A stretch of 10,091 nt of DNA from Eubacteriaceae bacterium (GTDB lineage Bacteria > Bacillota > Clostridia > Eubacteriales > UBA1433): NCBI GenBank assembly GCA_012797825.1, contig JAAZOI010000127.1, positions 1-10,091 of the forward strand, given 5' to 3'. The position numbers and the translations under genes are program-made. The first letter of the stretch is position 1. Every line of letters begins with the position of its first letter. Positions 1-5,587 of this stretch are shown in pieces. The notes beneath the pieces were generated by a model that worked only from the letters and a program-made list of their open reading frames with translations, was not told the DNA's origin and did no database searches.

Positions 1-2
1 TA

Positions 3-281
3 CGTAATTGTAACTTGATAAATGAATATAATCCCGATTTTATCGCATATGGTCGTTCTGGATTTCGTGGATATATTGTATTTGGATTTTGCAAAAAGAA
101 TCTTTTCTTTTTAGAAAGTATTTTCCCAAATAATGCAACCTATATTTTTGAAAGCGATTGGGAAGAGTTATCAAAACTAACAAAATCCGAAATACTGAAT
201 CACAATTTGCAGAAAGGGAGATTAATTCATAACGCAAACTGGCCCACTGAATTTGAGAAATACATGAATGCAAATGGGTAA
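3..281 (+). CDS. C-terminal part of an unrecognised protein (cut by the left edge)
   Basis: The frame is open from the window edge (first whole codon at 3) to TAA at 279-281, so at least 92 codons of a longer gene are present. A TTG at 15 could be read as a start, but no ribosome site precedes it and the frame continues upstream, so I treat it as a truncated C-terminus. The peptide has a beta-rich stretch (FRGYIVFGF, then LFFLES) followed by a helical part with ATYIFESDWEELSKLTKSEIL and a closing basic segment with RLIH and W. I do not recognise a named domain. It stops 7 bases before the 20-bp-spaced repeats that look like a transposon end, so it may be the last gene carried by that element. 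That link is positional inference only. Confidence 0.6.
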   Translation, partial: RNCNLINEYNPDFIAYGRSGFRGYIVFGFCKKNLFFLESIFPNNATYIFESDWEELSKLTKSEILNHNLQKGRLIHNANWPTEFEKYMNANG

Positions 282-288
282 TAACAGA

Positions 289-363
289 TTGCACCCATAC
301 CCCTGAGATTGCACCCATAGGTATCAATTTGCACCCACGACCTTTAATTTGCACCCATAGGCA
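289..363. mobile_element. Probable right end of an IS21-like element: four motifs at 20-bp spacing
   Basis: TTGCACCCA(T/C) occurs at 289, 309, 329 and 349, exactly 20 bp apart. Copies 1, 2 and 4 read TTGCACCCATA and copy 3 reads TTGCACCCACG. The intervening sequences differ, so these are spaced binding-site-like repeats, not a simple duplication. Read from the right on the minus strand the array begins TGCCTATGGGTGCAA, with a 5'-TG terminus at 363. IS21-family elements are known to start with TG and to carry several internal copies of their terminal repeat as transposase sites. No transposase or other end is in the window, so the family call is inference. Iterons or an operator array are alternatives. 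Confidence 0.5.
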
Positions 364-413
364 TAAATTCTATCAATATATGATTTCTTTTCCAATAAAA
401 TTATGCATTAATG

Positions 414-444
414 GTGATAACACGTAATTGTTATCACTTTTTTT
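414..444 (+). terminator. Rho-independent terminator
   Basis: GTGATAAC (414-421) and GTTATCAC (430-437) form a perfect 8-bp stem around an 8-base loop, followed by seven T residues (438-444). It sits 50 bases beyond the putative element end. It may terminate transcription leaving the element or belong to a gene that the element displaced. It insulates the glycosyltransferase gene downstream. Confidence 0.75.
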
Positions 445-478
445 ATATTTGACAGCAGATATGCTTATTATTACAAAA

Positions 479-499
479 TTGTAAGATATTTGTAAGATA
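479..499. promoter_or_regulatory. Tandem 11-bp direct repeat, OmpR/PhoB-type operator candidate
   Basis: TTGTAAGATA occurs at 479-488 and again at 490-499, an 11-bp period. Tandem sites one helical turn apart are the usual geometry of OmpR/PhoB/VanR-family response regulator binding. The repeats lie about 10 bp upstream of the -35 position matching a perfect TATAAT at 532-537 and 167 bp before the glycosyltransferase start. The stretch from 364 to 665 otherwise holds only the terminator and candidate promoters; I see no gene in it. Confidence 0.45.
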
Positions 500-508
500 A
501 ATCTATGG

Positions 509-537
509 ATTATATTTTATTTAACTGCTAATATAAT
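509..537 (+). promoter_or_regulatory. Candidate promoter for the glycosyltransferase gene
   Basis: A consensus -10 TATAAT (532-537) has only a poor -35 (ATTATA, 509-514) at 17 bp, as expected of an activator-dependent promoter with the direct repeats just upstream. Another candidate lies upstream: TTGACA (449-454), 17 bp, TACAAA (472-477), which would place the repeats around its start site. The sequence alone does not decide between them. Confidence 0.4.
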
Positions 538-665
538 GCTATAGCAATTTTGACTGACTTAAAAAACTATGCACTATATATGAAAACAAACCATATAATA
601 ACTGACCGCTTTTATACAAATTTATGATTTGACACCAATGCGCGGCGGATCTGCGGAGAATACAT

Positions 666-1280
666 ATGAAAAAAAGAAAAGTTATAAAATCTTTTATTTT
701 AATTATATTAGCTGTAATTTTAATTTGCGGCGCAATTGCCGCGCCCACTTTTATTGACGGGTATAAGATGTATAAAACCGCCGTTACAGAAAAACCTATT
801 GACGTTGCAGTTAACGAAATAAGAACAAGTGGGAACTATGTAAAACTTGATAATATTTCTAAAGATTTTGCATCGCAAGTAGTCGAGTCGGAAGACATAC
901 GTTTTTATCATCACGGCGCTGTTGATATCATCTCAATAGTAAGGGCTGCTTATTATAACACCAAAGCGGGGACAATTGTCGAAGGCGGAAGCACTATTAC
1001 TCAGCAGCTTGCTAAAAATATGTATTTTTCATTTGACCAAACTTATACACGTAAAGTCGCGGAAATGTTCGCCGCATTTGACCTTGAAAAAGTTCTTACA
1101 AAAGACGAAATATTGGAAATGTATTGCAACGTCGCCTATTTCGGTCAAGGCTGTTACGGAATTAAAGAAGCATCTATGCATTATTATAAAGTCGCGCCCG
1201 AAAATTTATCGGACGCTCAAACTGCCGCTTTAGTTTATACTTTGAGAAGCCCGGAAAATTATAATCCCAATGTTCATTAA
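666..1280 (+). CDS. Monofunctional peptidoglycan glycosyltransferase (GT51 family)
   Basis: This enzyme polymerises lipid II into glycan strands on the outer face of the cytoplasmic membrane. A single N-terminal membrane anchor (about residues 8-28, basic residues before it) precedes one GT51 domain. All five family motifs are visible: ED(76-77)-I-R-F-x-H-H-G, GGSTITQQLAKN (107-118), RKVAE (129-133, carrying the second conserved Glu), KDEILEMYCN with YFGQGCYGI (146-166), and LSDAQTAALVYTLRSPENYNP (181-201). E76 is the expected catalytic base and E133 the second active-site acid. No transpeptidase domain follows, so it is monofunctional. At 204 residues it is shorter than typical members (roughly 230-270) and ends just after motif 5. 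GGAG at 655-658 sits 7 bases before the ATG. It is convergent with the hydrolase gene downstream; I see no clear terminator in the 66-bp gap. Confidence 0.93.
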   Translation: MKKRKVIKSFILIILAVILICGAIAAPTFIDGYKMYKTAVTEKPIDVAVNEIRTSGNYVKLDNISKDFASQVVESEDIRFYHHGAVDIISIVRAAYYNTKAGTIVEGGSTITQQLAKNMYFSFDQTYTRKVAEMFAAFDLEKVLTKDEILEMYCNVAYFGQGCYGIKEASMHYYKVAPENLSDAQTAALVYTLRSPENYNPNVH

Positions 1281-1346
1281 TGGATGACAGATAATAACGG
1301 CGCGAATTTAATTCCACATTATAGTTTTATTGAAGATTGTTTTATA

Positions 1347-2015
1347 TTATTTTCTCCAATCAGCTGTATTTAAATAAAAATTGTCAGTATACCCCGAATG
1401 TCCTGTAAAAGCGTATTGAGCGTTGATGTCAGCAAGCTTTTTAATAGATTGTTCTTGAATTTCTGTATCCTTACTGTAGCGTCTAAGAACAAAAATCTTA
1501 TTATTTTCAAGTCTTAATGTATCGCCTGTAAATAATATTGAATTATTTAATAAATAGGTCATGGAACCAACCGTATGCCCGGGTGTAGAAACAGCCTTTA
1601 CGACGGTATTGCCAACATGCATCTCTTCGCCGTCAAATAAAACGCGGCATTGTCTGTTAATAAAGCGGCTTTGATAAAACCATGGCATTCTTGCTTTTTT
1701 CTTCAAAAGTATATTGTATTCTTCTGCCGATAAGCATATTTCGGCATTTTTAAACACGCGCACGCCTGCCATATGATCAAAATCTGAATGTGTAAGGAAT
1801 ATATGAGTTATTTTTTCCGGCTTTATGTCTAAATATTTTAGCTGACGCAATATCTGGCTTTTGCCGTAACCCGAGTCAAAAATTATTGCGCAGTCATCAG
1901 TTTTGTAAATATAAAAATTTACAGTGCCTGTTTTTACAGCGTATAAGTCGGGTAAAACCATCTTTGTATCTATCAGCTTAAGATGCGTTAAATCAGCATA
2001 TATTTTTGAAAACAT
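1347..2015 (-). CDS. Metallo-beta-lactamase-fold hydrolase
   Basis: A 222-residue single-domain protein of the glyoxalase II/MBL superfamily, presumably cytoplasmic (no signal peptide). The metal-site motifs are in order: THSDFDH (75-81; H76, D78, D80, H81), PGHT with H147, TGD with D165, and TGHSG with H206. In the common motif HxHxDH the second position is His; here it is Asp (H-S-D-F-D-H). I believe this variant occurs in other clostridial members. The substrate cannot be read from the sequence; thioester or lactone hydrolysis is typical of the family. The ATG at 2015 has only a weak GTGAG-like ribosome site 9 bases upstream. M19 would be an alternative start closer to the usual family N-terminus, but lacks a clear ribosome site. 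It is transcribed alone from its own promoter, separated from ald by a terminator. Confidence 0.88.
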   Translation of the reverse strand: MFSKIYADLTHLKLIDTKMVLPDLYAVKTGTVNFYIYKTDDCAIIFDSGYGKSQILRQLKYLDIKPEKITHIFLTHSDFDHMAGVRVFKNAEICLSAEEYNILLKKKARMPWFYQSRFINRQCRVLFDGEEMHVGNTVVKAVSTPGHTVGSMTYLLNNSILFTGDTLRLENNKIFVLRRYSKDTEIQEQSIKKLADINAQYAFTGHSGYTDNFYLNTADWRK

Positions 2016-2064
2016 AAATTATCTCACATTCCGACATTTAAAAAAATGTTATATTTAGCAATAA

Positions 2065-2092
2065 ATTATATATTTATTTACTGAAAAATCAA
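2065..2092 (-). promoter_or_regulatory. Promoter of the MBL-fold hydrolase gene
   Basis: On the minus strand TTGATT (2092-2087) is followed after 16 bp by a perfect TATAAT (2070-2065), about 50 bases before the ATG at 2015. This is a good match to a housekeeping sigma-A promoter. Confidence 0.6.
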
Positions 2093-2148
2093 GCTGCAAC
2101 AGCAAATATAATTAAATTGTTTAGATATATAAAACATATTTAATAAAT

Positions 2149-2184
2149 AAAAAACCGCCGGATATCAGCGGCTGCTTTTTTTTT
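2149..2184 (-). terminator. Bidirectional rho-independent terminator after ald
   Basis: AACCGC (2153-2158) pairs with GCGGCT (2168-2173, one G-U), with a 9-base loop. Six A residues on the left (2149-2154) give the U-tract on the minus strand, and T residues at 2176-2184 give one on the plus strand. On the minus strand it ends the lrp-ald transcript about 30 bases beyond the ald stop codon. Confidence 0.8.
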
Positions 2185-2203
2185 ATTTATAATAAATTGA
2201 TAT

Positions 2204-3325
2204 TTACGCAAGCAAACATTCTTTTGCGGGAATATATTTTTTACCGGCGCATTTTGCAATAGCTTCGTAGGTTATAATTCCGCCATACGTATTTAGTCCC
2301 GACAACAGCGAAGAGTCTTCTAAAAGCGCATTGTTAATGCCTTTTTGAGCCAGCTTAACAAGATACGGCAGCGTCGCGTTAGTAAGCGCGTAAGTCGATG
2401 TTTTCGGCACCGCTCCCGGGATATTTGCTACTGAGTAATGAATAACTCCGTATTTTTCATAACATGGATTATCATGCGTTGTAGCTCTGTCAATAGTTGC
2501 AATGGACCCGCCTTGGTCTATAGCGACATCAACTATAACGGAGCCTTTTTTCATGCTTCTTACCATTTCTTCACTTACCGTTTTAGGCGCTTTCGCTCCC
2601 GCGACCAATACCGCCCCAACTAATAAATCCGCCTTGCTTACCATATCTGCGGCATTATATTCATTATATACCAAAGTGGAAATTCTTCCCGCGAATATAT
2701 CATCAAGATACATTAATCTATTAATGTTAAGGTCCATTACCGTAACTCTCGCGCCTAGCCCTAATGCCATTTTAGCCGCATTCGCGCCTACCACTCCGCC
2801 GCCTATTATAAGCACTTCACAAGGAAGCACGCCCGGAACTCCGCCGAGGAGTATTCCCGCTCCCCCGTTATATTTCTGCAGCATATTTGCGCCTATTTGA
2901 ATAGACATGCGCCCGGCAATTTCACTCATTGGTGATAATAGAGGAAGCGAACCGTTCGGCAGCTGTACCGTCTCATATGCAATACCTGTTATTTTCTTTT
3001 GGACAAGCATATTCGTAAGAGCCGGATTTGGAGCTAAATGCAAATAAGTGTAAAGCGCCTGCCCCTCTTGAAAAAGTTCATATTCACTTTGCACAGGCTC
3101 TTTTACTTTTACAATGAGTTCTGATGCCTTAAATACATCGTAAGCTTTATCAACTATATCCGCTCCTGCAGCTGCGTATTCGCTGTCTGTGATGCCGCTT
3201 CCTTCTCCGGCTGATGTTTCTATGATAACTTTATGTCCAAGAGTTGCCAGCGCATACACGCCAGCCGGCGTTATTGCAACTCTGTTTTCATTGTTTTTTA
3301 TTTCTTTTGGTATTCCAATGTTCAT
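2204..3325 (-). CDS. ald: Alanine dehydrogenase
   Basis: It catalyses NAD-dependent oxidative deamination of L-alanine to pyruvate and ammonium, and the reverse, in the cytoplasm. The 373 residues are full family length and co-linear with characterised enzymes: R15 and K75 (VKVKEP, substrate), H96 (YLHLAP, catalytic) and D270 (VDVAIDQGG, catalytic) fall at the standard positions. The Rossmann nucleotide loop is IGGGVVGANAA (174-184), with D198 at the end of the next strand, consistent with NAD preference. The N-terminus MNIGIPKEIKNNENRVAITP is typical. A strong GGAGGG ribosome site precedes the ATG by about 6 bases. It lies 22 bp downstream of the Lrp-type regulator on the same strand, so the two are almost certainly co-transcribed, with the regulator probably sensing alanine or another amino acid. 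In sporeformers this enzyme supports alanine catabolism during growth and sporulation. Confidence 0.97.
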   Translation of the reverse strand: MNIGIPKEIKNNENRVAITPAGVYALATLGHKVIIETSAGEGSGITDSEYAAAGADIVDKAYDVFKASELIVKVKEPVQSEYELFQEGQALYTYLHLAPNPALTNMLVQKKITGIAYETVQLPNGSLPLLSPMSEIAGRMSIQIGANMLQKYNGGAGILLGGVPGVLPCEVLIIGGGVVGANAAKMALGLGARVTVMDLNINRLMYLDDIFAGRISTLVYNEYNAADMVSKADLLVGAVLVAGAKAPKTVSEEMVRSMKKGSVIVDVAIDQGGSIATIDRATTHDNPCYEKYGVIHYSVANIPGAVPKTSTYALTNATLPYLVKLAQKGINNALLEDSSLLSGLNTYGGIITYEAIAKCAGKKYIPAKECLLA

Positions 3326-3347
3326 TTAAGCCCTCCGTATGTCGCTT

Positions 3348-3797
3348 TTAATCTTCAAGCGATATTGAATAATTGTTTTTTACAGCGGACAGCGTTACTA
3401 TTGTTTTTGTTTTCTGTACGCCGGGAACACTCTTAATGCGCTGGAGCAACCCCTCAAGAGTATCTGTATTATCAGTTACTATTTTCAGTAAATAATCAAA
3501 ATCCCCTGCCAAATAATGGCACTCCAAAATATCGGCTTCTTTGTTTATTTTCTCAATGAACTGATCGGTAAATCTTGGGCGCTCCAGGCTGATAAACATA
3601 AAAGCTGTTAAAAACTTATTTAAATATTTGCTGTCAATAATAGCCGTATACTGTTTTATTGCGCCTGATTGCTCAAGTTTCTTTAGCCTTTCACTGCAAG
3701 CGGGCACAGACAAGTTTATCAAATTTCCTATTTCGGATACTGTAATCCTTGCATTTTTTTGTAATAAGTTTAAAATTTTTAAATCTAAACTGTCCAT
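3348..3797 (-). CDS. Lrp/AsnC-family transcriptional regulator (probable ald regulator)
   Basis: The 149 residues have the classic Lrp layout. An N-terminal helix-turn-helix begins LDLKILNLLQKNARITVSEIG, with the recognition helix around residues 29-45 (LSVPACSERLKKLEQSGAI). A C-terminal RAM effector domain spans about 63-139, containing HYLAGDFDYLLKI and the SVPGVQKTKTIV segment. Family members form dimers to octamers and bind amino acids. I chose ATG at 3797, not the TTG one codon upstream: GGAGG is 5 bases from the ATG but only 2 from the TTG. It is the first gene of a two-gene operon with ald, an arrangement like AldR/ald in other bacteria. The promoter is overlapped by a 9-bp inverted repeat, which suggests autoregulation. 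Confidence 0.93.
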   Translation of the reverse strand: MDSLDLKILNLLQKNARITVSEIGNLINLSVPACSERLKKLEQSGAIKQYTAIIDSKYLNKFLTAFMFISLERPRFTDQFIEKINKEADILECHYLAGDFDYLLKIVTDNTDTLEGLLQRIKSVPGVQKTKTIVTLSAVKNNYSISLED

Positions 3798-3798
3798 C

Positions 3799-3817
3799 AA
3801 AACCTCCGGAAGGTTTT
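3799..3817 (-). promoter_or_regulatory. Hairpin overlapping the ribosome site of the Lrp-type gene
   Basis: AAAACCT (3799-3805) and AGGTTTT (3811-3817) are perfect 7-bp arms around 5 bases. On the minus-strand mRNA the downstream arm contains the AGG of the GGAGG ribosome site, immediately before the ATG at 3797. If formed, the stem would occlude initiation. It may instead be chance in A/T-rich sequence. Confidence 0.35.
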
Positions 3818-3827
3818 ATAAATAAAG

Positions 3828-3858
3828 CAATATTATCATTATTCAATAATATTGTAAA
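3828..3858 (-). promoter_or_regulatory. lrp-ald promoter with overlapping palindromic operator
   Basis: On the minus strand TTTACA (3858-3853), a 17-bp spacer and TAATAT (3835-3830) form a good sigma-A promoter about 32 bases before the start codon. A perfect 9-bp inverted repeat, CAATATTAT (3828-3836) and ATAATATTG (3846-3854), spans the -10 box and reaches the -35. A regulator bound there should block RNA polymerase. Lrp proteins bind A/T-rich dyads, so the encoded regulator is the obvious candidate. Confidence 0.6.
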
Positions 3859-4066
3859 TATTTACGTTGTGTTAACATAATATTTTAATTTAATTTAAAA
3901 ATATACTTAATATTTTTTCGTATAAACCTGTTAATATTATTAAAATCCAAATTATTTCTTGTATATTTTATTTCGATATTAATTAAATTGCTTGTAACGG
4001 TTAGTATCTCACACAATATATTAATATTATAGTGTAAACCTATATCATTGCATCGAGGTGAACTAA

Positions 4067-4420
4067 ATGGATAAAATGGGCGATAATAATTGGCAATATA
4101 AAAGCGGGTGGCGGCCTATATACATAGAGAACGATTCATCACTTACATCTGTTTCTAAAAATAATGAAACACCTCAAAAAAAGCCGGTTTCAAATATTAA
4201 TCAAACTCATAATATAAAATCAGATAATGTAATAAATTCACCTGATAATATTGATATATTAAAGCTGTTAAGTGATATAAACACAAAAATTGATACTTTA
4301 AATCGCAATCTTACTAAACAGAATGAAAACATGAATAATTTATTTAATTATTTTAAGACGCTTGAAACAACGGCAGACAAAAAAAGCGTATTTGACTTTT
4401 TAAAAAAATTAACAGAATAA
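4067..4420 (+). CDS. Small hydrophilic protein with C-terminal coiled coil, unrecognised
   Basis: I do not recognise this 117-residue protein. It has no signal peptide, membrane segment or cysteine. The N-terminus is aromatic and tryptophan-containing (NNWQYKSGWRPIYIEND). Residues about 25-60 are a low-complexity Asn/Ser/Lys/Pro linker, and about 62-115 read as a helix with heptad-like leucine/isoleucine spacing (ILKLLSDINTKIDTLNRNL, then NNLFNYFKTL), so a coiled coil is likely. GAGGTG at 4055-4060 lies 6 bases before the ATG and supports translation. It is divergent from the lrp operon and precedes two plus-strand genes that look like spore-surface proteins. A spore-coat or morphogenetic role is possible by context only. 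No convincing promoter or terminator of its own was found in the A/T-rich flanks. Confidence 0.75.
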   Translation: MDKMGDNNWQYKSGWRPIYIENDSSLTSVSKNNETPQKKPVSNINQTHNIKSDNVINSPDNIDILKLLSDINTKIDTLNRNLTKQNENMNNLFNYFKTLETTADKKSVFDFLKKLTE

Positions 4421-4518
4421 AATAATATTTTGCATAATTTTTTTATTAAATTATTTCTAATTTTTTTGATAATTTAAATCAAAATATATTTAAATATCTT
4501 ATTAATCTACAGCAAGTA

Positions 4519-4544
4519 ACAAAATTTTAAATATTGCATACGAT
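4519..4544 (+). promoter_or_regulatory. Candidate sporulation-type (sigma-K/sigma-E-like) promoter
   Basis: CATACGAT at 4537-4544 matches the CATAnnnT -10 of mother-cell sporulation sigma factors, with ACA (4519-4521) 15 bp upstream, which fits the minimal -35 of sigma-K promoters. It lies 54 bases before the start of the next gene. These motifs are short, so chance matches in such DNA are common. It is supported by the spore-like neighbour at 5588. Confidence 0.35.
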
Positions 4545-4598
4545 GTAATTGTATAGAGCTATTCTCTATTTAATATTAAAAGGAGCAAAGACCAAAAA

Positions 4599-5387
4599 AT
4601 GAGTGACATAGAACAAATATTAGATATATACGCAAGACGGGTACTTGCAAAGGCAGAACTTCTTGATATGCAGACAGGTTTTCAGGAAAACTATTCACCG
4701 ATAACAGGTGCGCCTTTAGGCACAAAAGCGCCTTTACTGCTCTATATCATTAACAACGGAGCTATACAGACAGAAGGCACAAACACTAATTATGGTTCGC
4801 CTGTTAGATGTGTAAAACTTTGCAGAAGAGTAATTGATCCGCCCAGAAACTCAATAACATGCACTAAAAAGTCAAAAGTGACATTGGATTTTGAGCTGGT
4901 TTTGATAGTTGAATTTGAAAATGACGCATTTGATGTGCTTACGCTGCCAAAAAATCTTTCATCAACCCAGCATTATGATGTAGATATCACAAAAGCGTTT
5001 GTTGCCTCTACTGTCATTGATGTGGCAGGAGCACCTGTAATCCAGCACCAAAATGTTGTTTTGCCGTACGAAACGCTTACAATTTTATCAACGGGAATTA
5101 ATGCATATTCAAAATTTGAATATATTGTCAACATTCCTTTTACAAGTTTCTCCCCTGCTTTAAGAAGATGCGAACTCGAAGATCCTTCGCTTCAATCTTA
5201 TATCTTGCTTAGGGACTTGAATTATGATGTTGATGTGCTTGAGCAATTTCTTGTTCATACTTCAGCTACTGCAAGCATTTGGACTACAATGGTTGATTTT
5301 TCATTAGTCGAAGATATAATTGATAAACTTGGAATAGATCAGGATATTCAAATTACCGGCACGCCGGAATATGTATGTACTGACTAA
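4599..5387 (+). CDS. Unrecognised 262-residue protein, possible spore-surface protein
   Basis: No family is recognised with confidence. The N-terminus is helical and acidic (MSDIEQILDIYARRVLAKAE). The rest is beta-rich, with alternating hydrophobic strands (VTLDFELVLIVEF, FEYIVNIPF) and five cysteines at 71, 75, 88, 191 and 260; C71-x3-C75 and C88 are clustered. There is no signal peptide or membrane segment, as is usual for coat or exosporium proteins assembled from the mother cell. The ribosome site AGGAG (4581-4585) is 13 bases from the ATG, longer than the usual 5-9, and no nearer in-frame start exists. It ends in its own terminator, upstream of the collagen-like gene, so the two are probably separate but co-regulated units. 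A remote relation to the SPOCS/DUF3794 domain crossed my mind but cannot be shown here. Confidence 0.8.
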   Translation: MSDIEQILDIYARRVLAKAELLDMQTGFQENYSPITGAPLGTKAPLLLYIINNGAIQTEGTNTNYGSPVRCVKLCRRVIDPPRNSITCTKKSKVTLDFELVLIVEFENDAFDVLTLPKNLSSTQHYDVDITKAFVASTVIDVAGAPVIQHQNVVLPYETLTILSTGINAYSKFEYIVNIPFTSFSPALRRCELEDPSLQSYILLRDLNYDVDVLEQFLVHTSATASIWTTMVDFSLVEDIIDKLGIDQDIQITGTPEYVCTD

Positions 5388-5394
5388 AATTTTT

Positions 5395-5434
5395 GCGGAG
5401 GTAGGTTTTTTTCTTACCTCCTGCTTTAATTTTA
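5395..5434 (+). terminator. Rho-independent terminator
   Basis: GGAGGTA (5397-5403) pairs with TACCTCC (5415-5421) around an 11-base T-rich loop. Flanking GC/GC can add two pairs past a bulged T. A T-rich tail (TTTAATTTT) follows from 5425. It lies 8 bases after the stop codon of the preceding gene. Confidence 0.7.
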
Positions 5435-5537
5435 TATAATAGCTTATTATGAGTGCAAATCAAATCATTAAAATCTTAATTTACTTATCAATGCTAATAT
5501 AGATGAATATATTGTTTGCCTCAAATAATTTTTATAC

Positions 5538-5565
5538 ATAGCGCCATGACAAACAACAGCGCTAT
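5538..5565 (+). promoter_or_regulatory. Inverted repeat in the leader of the collagen-like gene
   Basis: ATAGCGC (5538-5544) and GCGCTAT (5559-5565) are perfect 7-bp arms 14 bases apart, ending 10 bases before the GGAGGTGA ribosome site (5576-5583). It could be an operator or an mRNA stem. Confidence 0.35.
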
Positions 5566-5587
5566 AAAAATGATTGGAGGTGACTCA

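Noticed and set aside
40..354. Minus-strand open frame across the repeats and the partial gene
   Set aside because: It crosses the putative transposon end array, has no ribosome site and an unconvincing Cys/Ser/Ile-rich product.
289..360. Four evenly spaced repeats resembling a small CRISPR array
   Set aside because: The repeated core is only about 10 bases, spacers are about 10 bases and there is no cas gene; the phasing suits protein-binding sites.
422..431. ACGTAATTGT also present at positions 2-11
   Set aside because: A single 10-base A/T-rich match; one copy is simply the loop of a terminator.
2502..2900. Plus-strand open frame of 132 codons opposite ald
   Set aside because: It is antisense to conserved alanine dehydrogenase codons, has no ribosome site and encodes a low-complexity product.
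4464..4484. TTTTGAT/ATCAAAA stem as a terminator for the coiled-coil gene
   Set aside because: The stem has one G-C pair and no T-run after it; in DNA this A/T-rich it is likely chance.
5516..5587. Upstream TTG start for the collagen-like protein
   Set aside because: There is no ribosome site at 5516, whereas GGAGGTGA precedes ATG 5588 at proper spacing, and the leader contains an inverted repeat.
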